A stretch of 64,000 nucleotides of DNA, taken from positions 91,767,270 to 91,831,269 of the forward strand of contig OY282607.1 of NCBI GenBank assembly GCA_958298945.1. Direction: 5' to 3'. Numbering within the stretch: position 1 is the stretch's first letter; each line of letters starts with the position of its first letter. Shown here piece after piece: positions 25,401-37,400 of the stretch. The position numbers were made by a program, and so were the translations under genes. The notes below the pieces were generated by a model, which was not told the DNA's origin, did no database searches, and saw only the letters and a list, made by a program, of their open reading frames with translations. Origin of the DNA: Atherix ibis. Lineage: Eukaryota > Arthropoda > Insecta > Diptera > Athericidae.

Positions 25401-28400
25401 GATTGCATTTTTTGATAATTTATTAAATGGCAAAATTTAATCTATACAAAAATATTTTTATATGACTTATTTATTAAAATATTAGAACCATAATTTTCAA
25501 ACTATTAAATGGATAAACCGTAGTTTGGATGAAATTGACTGCACATGAAATTCTGTTTAAAAAAAAAAACATTTTCAACATCCCGAATATATTTATAAAA
25601 AAAATTGTTTTATCATCAGTAAAAAAGTAAACTTTTACGAAACTTAATCTTCTATATGAAATTTTTAAATAGAAATTCCCAGAAATAGTTTATCCAAAAA
25701 TGGGAACGTCTCGAAAAAGTATCAAATGTAAAAATATTATAGAAAAACGATTCGGGAAAATCCATTTAAATAAATATCGACGCCAAAGTGTCTAATTTGG
25801 ATGAATTTTTATTTTTTTCTCTTCTTTTTAATAAATTAGTTAAACAAATCAAAACGTAGCAAAATAATCATCAGATTAATTTTGAATAGATAAAAAAATA
25901 TATTTAAAACCATTCAATCAATAACTAACATTCTCACTAATAAGGAAAATTTCTTAAATATTTTACGCATATTATTTCTTAATTAATACGAAATTTTATT
26001 CATCAATTAAGTTCAATAGTATATTAATGGGGGGGGGGGGTTTGGGGAAGGAAATTATCAAAATGAAAGGATTCGAATCTAATTGGTATGATATGAAAAA
26101 TACCAGATCAAATTACAGCAAAAAAAAAATAATCATTAATGGTTGGGTAGGAAAAAACTATTCACACTAATCATATCAGCATATCACGACTAGAAAAGAT
26201 TAAATGCTAGAATTTCATGGAATAGTGAATATTGAATGTTATAAGTTTTGTTAATAGTCGATAAAGATGGCTGATTTTTTAGAGGAACGCTTACAAAAAA
26301 TTCCAAGATAACTTCGGCAATTAAGAATTTTAACAAATTTCAACTCATTAGTCCGTGAAATTAATGTCACTTAGACTAACTATGTGTAGATAAGATTAGG
26401 TCTAGTCACAAGTCTAAAGCTTAACCATGAACAGATTATACATACACGGAGGTATATACCCATTGGTGATCTGCACACACGGATTCTTGTCTTTTATTGA
26501 ATATCTTGAATATCCTCAACCTATGAAATTGGACAGATATTAACGAGTATCAAGATTGTAATCGGTGATATCAGAATTGAAAATTTATGCAGTAATACGA
26601 GCATATGCGCGACTAGATTGCGTATCATTAAGAACTATGCAGTCCTAAAACCCGGTTTAACTTGGTCCAAGAATCATGCAAAAATTACTCATTTTAAGTG
26701 AAACAATTTAGCTTCTTATAATACGAATGGCTTAAATATCAAACTGAGCATTTAGTTGGTTAGATAGACTCTTAAGATAAAAGATATAAATTTGCTGTTC
26801 ATTTACAAAACTTTACAGTTTTTTTCTGTTTGTTTTTTATTTTTTTTTTGATAAATTGTTTTAGATTTTCAAACATTTTGTGTTCACAGTTCCTATAAAA
26901 TATTGCCCTGGTGTATTTTTTGACATGTCACACGCTGGATTGCTTTGGAAGCTGCAGCGAGTCTTAGTGTTTGGTTATTTACGCTTACTGAAATTCTTTC
27001 TCTTAGACCGATACCTACGGGTAGCTAAAAATATACGAGGTCTGTTCAAAAAGTATCGCAAATTTTGTATTTTTTCAAAAATTATTTATTTATTCATGAA
27101 TATTTATTTTGTCCCCTGCAAAGTAATCCCCACCAGATATTATACACTTGTGCCAACGTTTGTTCCAATCCTCGAAGCACTTAAAAAAAATTATTTTTTG
27201 TGATCTTGTTCAGCTCCTCCTTCGATGCTGTCTTTATCTCCTCAATCGTAGCGTAGCGTCGTCCTTTCATGGGGCTCTTCAGTTTCGGGAACAAGAAAAA
27301 AGGCAGATATCGAAAATACGGTGGCTGCGGCATTGTTAGTATATTGTTTTTGGCCAAAAATGGCAAAAGCCAATTTTTTGTTCTTCCACAAATCCGAGCG
27401 TTTCTGGCGGTTTGCTTCACGCAACTTGCGCATAACTTGCAGGTAATATTCCTTATTGACCGTTCTACCCTGTGGCAAGAACTCATGATAGACCACGCCT
27501 CTGAAATCGAAGAAAACTGTAAGCAAAACATTCACATTCGACCGAACTTGGCGCTTTTTTCGGTCTTTGCTCGTATGGCAACTTCCATTGGGATGATTAA
27601 GCTTTGGTATTCACGTTATAACCATAAACTTATGATTCGTCACCAGTTATGACCCTCTGGAGCAAATTTGGGTCGTCGCGGACAGAGGCTAACAGCTCCT
27701 TAGCAATGTTAATGCGATGCTGTTTTTGGTCGAAATTGAGCAAAAATCGAAGACGAGCCAAAGCACGTGAAAGCAAAGCAGCTGTCAAAAATTAACTGAA
27801 TATTCGAAGTGGCCGAACTTGTCGGCATAAGTGCGAGATATGAGTACCAACATAACGCCACCAAAAATCGAAAATCGAATTTCCGTAACCCGCGGAAATT
27901 CAAAATTCGCGATACTTTTTGAACTGACCTCGTAGAATATTCTGACATTTATCCTATATCCATCCACCAGTATTCCTCAATGAGGTATCCTAGGTCCAAT
28001 CCTTTATGACAATTACACCCATGATATTCCTTGTCATAATATTAAGGTACATTCCTTTATGATAAGTACAATAATATCATCTTTACAAATGTTGTTCCAA
28101 AAAGTGCAGAGTGAGTATGTAGGAGAAAAAATGTGCTCATGTTACTTTTACACTTCATCAAGAACAGGCTTCTGATATAGATCGGAGTACCTCGGTGATG
28201 CGATGCGAGGCTTGTACGGAGGAAAGAAAGTGACTGAGTCGGTGTTGGCAAAATCGTTAACATACTGCTCGCGATGGCAGATAGACTCACTGTATCATCC
28301 CGACGGTGGATCCGTGGATAGATCGACGACATGGTGACGATGGACTCTGCCTACCCCAATTATTAACGGTACATTGGTATTTTTGGGCTCACTAATACCA

Positions 28401-31400
28401 CTTTAAATTAGACTATAGCTCAATATTGTGACGGGTTGGAGGAGACGGGGTGGAGAGCGCGCAGCAAGTGCTTTTTAACTACACTCAATTCTGAGTGAAA
28501 TGAGAAGTGGCACAGAGGTGTGTTTCTGTGGCCTAAGTGCTGGGGAACGTCGTGAGCCTAATGTTATACTCAAAAACGGCTTGAGAAGCTGTCCCTGTTC
28601 CATGAAATAATACCTGACGAGGGTTCCGTGAGTAAACCTAGAAATGGAACCAAGCAAGGTGGTTTTAGCGGGTTAAGGTCTAACACTTTATTTTTCGATG
28701 ATTTCCACCTTACTACAAAAAAATACACGATTTTAACCATCAGCATACGATACTAGTTTTCATGCTTGTTTGCCTGCTAGATTCATAGTTTGCTTTCAAG
28801 CTGGTTACAACGCTTGATTTTGTGAGATCGTTTTTATTCGTGTTGGCTTGAAACGATGGTTGTTTAAAGTTGGATTTCTAGCTGGTTTTGATGCTTGCGC
28901 AGTGACAGTTTGCATATAAACAATGTAATTGTCATTTGATCATGAACATCACGTACTAAGATAATGTATTCTTATTGATTTTCGTTAGAACCAGCAAAAA
29001 AACTAGTGCGAAAAATAGAATATTTTCTATTTCTGAAATCTCGCTTGGAAACTAGCAGTGGGGCAATCAGTGATGTCATTTCTAGCACCACAGCCAGCAC
29101 GATATCAAGCAAGAAAACAACCAGAAAACGAGCGCCATGAGCAGCGGGCTTTATACACAATCTTACCCAATACTTACACCAATGCAGCAAATTTAACGCA
29201 ATACTCTGACGCATATCCGAACTTGGAATAATTTTTACAAAATGTGCGCTAGAACCCCACATAGCTACACTACTACAGTTCCTTCTAGAAATATGCTGTA
29301 AATTTATTATAAGTAGATAAATAGTTTTAAACTATTTATTTAAAAATCATGTTGACAATTACCGTTCTATTAAAGAACGAAGAATATCTTATAGTATCGT
29401 TTTTAAATGGTAAAAAATGAAAAAGAAGATACAGAATAGAAAAAGGAAGATCTTGAAATATGATACTCTGTAATAGGTGGAATATACTAGGCAGCGAATA
29501 ATTGTGGTGCGATGGTATTTTCACAAAAGTAATTTAGAAGATGTAAAGGAAAATATCATTTGGCATCGAGAGGTAGAAGAACGTTTAGATACTCGTAGAT
29601 TCGATGATGGACGACAGTCGAGAATATGAAATATTGCAAGATCGTGTCAGAGCTGATGAGGCCTTTAAGAGTAATGGAAATAGAGTGTGTAGTGTGGAAA
29701 TGGTAACTCGAAAAGCCAAAATGAATAAATTTAGAAAGCTTTCTGCTATGTGGAGTTATTGCCGGTGAAATGGTGAAAGCATCTGTCCATCATCGACTAG
29801 AACGTGCACCAACATTCAAGATTTATAAATTTTCGTACAGATCTCAGTGCCATATAGCAAATACATACTAATAATAATAAACGGCACAAATAATTTACAC
29901 GAAAATCTTAGTACGTGTGGAACAAGATCAAGTATTGTACTAGCCATAACTGATCCAGATGCGATCGTTATTATCATTATAATCGTCATTCAGTACCGAG
30001 TATCATCGGCACCAATACTGACCATCCTCCTCCGTGATTTTCTACAAATTAGATTATATTTTTTTTTTGTAACCGTAACCAAATTAAATTCGTAGCGCCG
30101 AACGTTATTGCGAAAATCTATCCTTTTGACCAGGCACATCTTACATTGTAAGTTAATAATTTCTCTAATATAATCTACGACGATAGTAATTTTTAGCGTT
30201 TTTAGAGCAAATCGAAAGACAAAATAAAAATATTGTATTATACAATATTCAAACACTATTGTTTATTTCTATAAAGATAGAATAAAATAAATTATTATCT
30301 TCAGTTCTCATCGATAGTTTTATGGAAAATCTTCAAAAGAACGGACCTCAATATTTTTGCAGTTAATTTTGCAAATTGACATTTTCATTTCTTCAATTAT
30401 TTAAATCAATACATTTGGACCGGAAATATTTTATTGCATTATACAATATAAATTTGATATTATTTTATATAAAAATTTTCATAACCAACCCATACGAAAT
30501 ATATGAGATTCCATAGTCGTAAGAGTGGAATTTACGAATATTTCGTATCCAATATGGTGGAAACTGTGAAAAATCTTTACAAATAAGTACAGAGTCTCGC
30601 TACAATGGTCAAAACTGTCAACTTTAACTAGCAACATGTTGCCAATTATTGTCTATTAATGTCATTGGTAAGATGTGAAAACAATGAACTGATACCATGT
30701 ACTGATAGGAAGTTTCCACTTTAAAAAGTATTCAAGCAAACACTTGTACGGAAGTGTTTTCTGGTCACCATCGCAAAGGAGACCAACAAAAGGAGTTTCT
30801 GGGACAACAGTTCTTATCAAAGTGTTGATATTGTCAATAACATTATATTTCTACATTCATTAATAGTTTTATTCTATTTATCCTACCTATATAAGTGCGT
30901 TGGTTATTAAATCAATCAATAACTTAAGCCGTAAAGGGTTAAGGGGTTATGCAATAAGACCTCTTGAAGATATTATAATTTCGTTCCCATAAAAAACTTT
31001 CAAATCAATATGAAAAGATTGCGATTTTATTTTATATTTAAAAAAAAAATAGTATCAAACTTCTTTTAATGGATAGGCCCTAATTATTAAAGACTGTGAA
31101 AAACTTTGAGACCCAATTTGTGCTTTGTCAATAAAAATTTAATAAAATATATTTTAAATTCTTATTTTGATTAAACGGTTATTTTACTACAATATATCGC
31201 AAAAAATTATTTAGGAAAATAAAAATTCAATATTTTTTGGTAATAGTTTTTTCTGAACTGCATTATCTCATAGGTGTCGATAAAGTAGTGCTGACACTAA
31301 AGATTTATCCTATTTTTGTTTTGGCAAGTAACTTTAAATAAAACATATTTCTAATTCAGATTTTAATAGAACTTTTATTTTATTACATGGCAAAAACCTT

Positions 31401-34400
31401 ATTATTTATATAAAAAATATAAAAATTTAAAAAAAGTTACCATCAAATTTCTTACAGGACTCAATCTTTTTAACGTTATTTTTAAATGACATTTTCGTAC
31501 AATTTGGTTTATAATTGGGCCATAACTAGACGGATGTTAGTTTTTAAATGCTCTTAAGATTGAAAATTATTTATATTTTTGAGAAATCTCACAAGAAAAA
31601 TTTCAACAACCTAAAAACGAACGATCTTCGACGCCAATTGATATCACCAAATATCCAAATAACGTGTCCTGGTATTTTTTTCTGAATGCCAAAATTGATT
31701 GTTTTCTTAAAATCACATATAGACCATATAAAAATCTACAAATTCAGGCAAAAAAAACTGAGTTATCATACAGTCATAGTGCTTAGAATTTACAGTAACG
31801 ACATTCTCTTCTTCCTTTTCAAAAAATACTGACCAATGGCATCTTCAGAGCAAAATTCAGACCAAGCAGTCACTCTTCGATGTTATTTAACGTGACTTAT
31901 CTGTCATTAAACATAAAAACACGAGTCGCCTATGACCATATGGATTGAGTTATGCCCTATCAACACACCACCATTACTGGCCGTTTACAGACAGTAATCA
32001 GTTACAAGCTGGTTACTCAAACTGTTTATGGCGACTCCTATCTAAACCTCTACTGTCATAGTGAGCAGTGAAATCGCCCGAGATAATTACCAGTATCTCC
32101 CGCCAGCGATCCGGAGATCGTACCCACGATATGGGTATTAACCACAGACACCACGTTGCTGCCTAAGGCGCCTCACCATTATCACGCGCCTCACCAGTGT
32201 TTTAACACCATGGACCACCCCCATTTCCATGGAACCAATTTTTATTTCAATAGTACTTCGGTTTGTATTCCATTCATTGATCTACGGTTAGGAACCCTGT
32301 AAATTTCTAGGCACCACTAAGTCAGTTCAGGTATGCGAGTTCGACTAGACCCGAAAGTACTCTCCTCCGCCGCCCCATAACTCCGCAGCCAGTTCACACC
32401 CGTACAGGAACCCATTCATACTGCCATGTCCCGTGAGTAAATACCCAAGGAACAGACCAAATTTATAACCACACGCAGAGACAAAGCACATGTCCGAAAT
32501 GAACATGTGCTTCCATCTGCCATTCACACACTCATCCTATCGACGTTGCCAAATTTTATACATTCTATTCAGGACCAGCGTGGACTACGATCCTGATTCT
32601 CTTCATTCGTAATCGGACAACCAGCAAGCGGGATGCTCCACCGTAAACGGTAGTAAATGCTTCCAGGCAGCACCTCCAGGTCCCATGGAATTTCTCCCAT
32701 GAGAACCTGCGTCGCATCTGTTGACACCGTTCTACATACATTCAAACCTGCATACGAAGCCAAACGCTGTATAAAATTTATGCCTACCCTTGCATAATGT
32801 TACCCCAAACACACGACGCATACACATATGTGTACATAGCACACGGAACAAACACACCCTTGCACAGGACTTTCATCGCTCTGAATTGTAGTCCCCAATT
32901 CTTTGCGGAATACTCGCACCATCATTCCTACCAAACTGGCTCTTCGAGTATACAATCAATTTTCTACAAACATTTGTGGGGTTTAAGTTTCTATATATGG
33001 TATTTTGTTCTTATTGACGTATCAACGCCATCAGAAATTAGCCGCTTAAATCCACCCGTAAAGTATAAAACTTGGTTACGGCCGAATTAGCATATTTTCA
33101 GAAAGTTTCTACAATTTCATTGTATGTTTGATTATAAAATAATATAAAAAATCAAATGACAAACTTTATGTTAACTAAAAATTTTCTTAAATAATAAATA
33201 AATTGAATAAATATTAATCTGATAGTATTATACTTTCCGAATTGTAAAACGAATAATCCGTTAATGCGAAAAAAAATAATTTTTAGTGAAAAAAATTCAT
33301 TATGGTATATTTTCGGGGATTCTATTTATAGAAGCAGCTTTTTGAATCTTAATAATAATTATTATATTTTAACAAAAAAATTATCCATGTTAGCACAAAA
33401 ATTTATCAGAAAATAAACCTTATCGTGTATCTCGTGTAATCAGTCAGATTCCTGTACAAACTCGTTACGGAGGACAGTTCGGAATGGTCGCCGATATGCT
33501 AAACAAATGCTGGTGACTCCTTTAACATCAACGAGCTGCTTACAAGACAGTCTGTTCAGATATAATGTGTTTTTTATCAGGTAACTCTTCATTGTGTACA
33601 AGATGTGCTACAGATAAACAATGTTCACCATATTTACAATTAATAGTTTTCCAAAAGAGTAGGAATTGAATTTTGTACATTCTTTGTAAAGAAGTTTTTT
33701 CTCTTGTATTTTATTTATTTATTTTTCGCTTGTTTTTGTTTGTTTATTTATTTGTTTGGTTGGCTCGTTTACCTACACTCAAGTTGAGTAACATTTTTTT
33801 GTTAAACAGCAACGAAAATATATAGTGTAGCCTACATAAAAACCTACGTAAAGGTGGTATTGTATCATTACACCCGTTTGCAGTCAAGTTGAATTGGTTT
33901 TGTACGAACAGAGATTCCTGGCGACACTTTACACGCAAACGTTTTCTGAACACTCACTAAATCCGCGAGTAATTTAACCTGCCCAGAAAACATAAAACGC
34001 TGTTGTTGACCATCCTCCACCGATCAACTGTTCGTTTCTGTTCAATTTTTACCATTGAGTTCTTATTTGATCGTAAAACTAAACTCATCGAGTTTCTACA
34101 AAAGTTCTGATTTCAAATTGCAATCTTCTTTTAACCGATCCGATGATGGTGATCATCTTTATTCTACGATCAGTTTTATAAGTTTTGTTTTTTATATTTT
34201 AATTCTTTTCCGAACAATGTTCCTGGTTTTTGTGCAACATTGCAGTAAGCATGCATGCAGTGTACATTTGATCATGTCTCCAGTGTTTGGTAATACTTTG
34301 TGGTTTATAAATATACGCAAAAAAGACCCTAAAACAAAATTCACGGTAGGTAAAACATCCTGTTGAAAGGCTAAGGCCAACATGTACAAGTATACCGACA

Positions 34401-37400
34401 GTTTATCAAGCTGTAACCGTTTGTCAAGTGGATATATTGTTCACAATTAACGAAGACCACGTTATTATGGTAGCCTGTATAACTGCTGCGGTTTAAGACC
34501 TTAAATGAAGACACAATTCATATTAAGGGTATTTTGCAGTTTTATATAATATACCGTGTATGATTTATTTTATTATTATTAATTTTTTCAACTAAAATAC
34601 CAAAAATTGACTATTCATAAATTTACTGACCGAAAAGACTTTATAATTTACCAATAATAATTTTTGTACATTTCAACTGATGATATAAAACACATTTGTA
34701 AGGTTTTCTAAGATTCTATAAAAATTAAAAGCTAATTTTTTTTATTTTTTCTTCTTCTGTATTTTATTTACCCAAATAGGTTTGTTCATTTAAACTCTTT
34801 CTATTCTAGTATTGATTAGTCGAAAAAGTTCGTGGCGTTTTTGAGTAAAATCAGAGCGTTGGAATCAGAGCGTTAGAATCAATTTATTCAAATCAAATAT
34901 TCTCCATTATAGTCGACAATATTTCGGCATTTCTCAGGCACAACCATAAATGTCATTAGTATAGAATTTCTGCGGTTCTGGCCACGGTTTTTTGGGATGC
35001 ACGTGCGATCATCTAGATCACTCAGAGATAAAAATCAAAACATTTTGATTTTTATCTCTGAGTGATCTAAAGTAGATCCTTATAAAAAATTTTCGGTAAA
35101 AATTTCGGTAAAAATTTCGGTAAAAATTTTCTGCAAAAATGTTCGGCAAAAATGTTCGGTAAAAATTTTCGGTAAAAATTTCGATAAAAATTTCTGAACA
35201 AATTTTCAGTAAAAATATTCGGTAAAAATTTTCAGTAATAATTTTCTGTAAAAATGTTCGGCAAAAATTTTCGGTAAAAATTTCGGTAATAATTTTCTGT
35301 GAAAATTTTCAGTAAAAGTTGTCGGTAAAAAGTATCGGTAATAATTTTTAGTTACAATAAAATTTTCGGTAACAATTTTTACTAAAAATTTTCGGTACAA
35401 CATTTTGGTAACAATTTTTTGTAAACATTTTCAGTAAAAATTATCAGTAAAAATTTTTGGTACAACTTTTTGGTAACAATTTTCGGTAAATATTTTCAGT
35501 AAAAAGTTTGAGTAAACGTTTTCGTTAAAAATTTTCAGTAAAAATGTGCGGTAAAAATTTTCAGTAACAATTTTCGGTAAAAAATGTTCAGTAAAAATTT
35601 TTGGTAAAAATTTTCAGTAACAATTTTCGGCAAAAATTTTCGACCAAAATTTCAGTGACAATTTTCTGTAAATATTTTCGAACAAATTTTCGGTAAAATT
35701 TTCAATGACAATTTTCGGTAAAAATTTCGGTAAAAATGTTCGGTAAAAATTTCGATAAAAATTTCCGAACAAATTTTCAGTAAAAAAAAGGTTCGGTAAA
35801 CATTTTTCTTTAAAAATTTTTAGCAAAAATTGTCATTAAAAATTTTCAGTAACAATTTTCGGTTAAAATTTTCAGTACAAATTACCGGTAAAAATCATCG
35901 GTTAAAAATTGGCGGTAAAAATTATCGGTAAAAATTTTCGGTAAAAATTGTTGGTAAAAATTTTCTGTAAAAATTTTCGGTAATAATTTTTGGTAAACAT
36001 TTTCAGTAAAAGTTGTCGGTGATAATTATCGGTAATAATTTTCAGTTTAAATTTTCGGTAACAATTTTTACTAAAAATTTTCAGTATAACTTTTTGGTAA
36101 CAATTTTCAGTCAAAATTTTCTGTAAAAATTATGAGTAAAAATGTTGAGTAACAATTTTAAATTAAAATTTTCGGTAAAAATTGGTGGTAAAAATTATCG
36201 GTAAAAATTGTCGGTAAAAATTGTCGGTAAAAATTGTCGGTAAAAATTGTCGGTAAAAATTTTCTGTAAAAATTTTCAGTAAAAATTTTCGGGAATAATT
36301 TTTGGTAAACATTTTCAGTAAAAGTTGTCGGTGATAATTATCGGTAATAATTTTCAGTTTAAATTTTCGGTAACAATTTTTAGTAAAAATTTTCAGTATA
36401 ACTTTTTGGTAACAGTTTTCAGTCAAAATTTTCTGTAAAAATTATGAGTAAAAATGTTGAGTAACAATTTTCAATTAAAATTTTCGGTAAAAATTGGCGG
36501 TAAAAATTGTCGGTAAAAATTGTCGGTAAAAATTTTCTGTAAAAATTTTCTATAAAAATTTTCGGTAATAATTTTTGGTAAACATTTTCAGTAAAAGTTG
36601 TCGGTGAAAATTATCGGTAATAATTTTCAGTTTAAATTTTCGGTAACAATTTTTACTAAAAATTTTCAGTATAACTTTTTGGTAACAATTTTCAGTTAAA
36701 ATTTTCTGTAAAAATTATGAGTAAAAATGTTGAGTAACAATTTTCAATTAAAATTTTCGGTAACAATTGTCGGTAAAAATTTCGGTAAAAATTTTCAGTC
36801 AAAATTTTGGTAAAAATTTTCCGTAAAATTTTCGGTAACAATTTTCAGTAAAATTTTTCTGTTAAAATTTTCGGTAACAATTTTCACTACAAATTATTGG
36901 TAAAAATTGTCGGTAACAATTTTCGGTAAACAAATTTTTGTTATTGTTATTTTTTTACTACTCGTTCAACATTACATCATATTGAATTATTGCATATGTA
37001 AAGGCGGCTATGAGAAATGCACATGAAACACGAAATCTGAATACGAAAAGCATCCGATTCCCTTTTTTCATCGGATGTTTTTGTTCATTTTCAATTTTCT
37101 TGGTTTATTATTCATTTTTCTTATATTATTTCTTTTATTTTACTACAGTACATTTAACATAAAATGCAGACTAAAAAATTCCTCTTTAGTCCACACTCGA
37201 TACGGCCTTTAATTCCAAGTTCGATTTTTTAACTTTTCCAACCAAGTTGCGTGCAGTAATAGAACACCGCAGGCATGCTGTTCAATAGTTTAATGAAAAA
37301 TTCCATTAAATCAAAATTATAATCATAAAGTCTAATCAAAAAAATATAAAAAAAAACAAAACACATACACATATTCAGATTTTTTCTTATTAAAATAATG

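Larger units (their letters stand above)
22560..25560 (-). mobile_element. Rosa-like mariner fossil hosting a transposon nest
   Basis: The left part begins at about 22575 ('ggaaaattatactaaataaa'). The right part (24725-25560) carries 'agacttcttgcaagagccaa', 'tttggattgtaatttggcag', 'acaatcttggagtcgaattg' and 'cagaactgacgataatgggt', all in the order of the other reverse copies. Mariner-B interrupts it, and mariner-A interrupts mariner-B, so three layers are stacked here. Confidence 0.6.

Noticed and set aside
26029..26040. Run of 12 G with possible G-quadruplex
   Set aside because: A single homopolymer in intron next to TTTGGGG; no conserved context, and homopolymer length is error-prone.
35206..36426. 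Minus-strand open frames of 65-87 codons with 13-residue periodicity
   Set aside because: They follow from a stop-free 13-bp tandem repeat; no start context or complexity supports a protein.
35014..36935. CRISPR-like regular repeats
   Set aside because: Units are continuous 13-bp tandem repeats without unique spacers, and the genome is eukaryotic.
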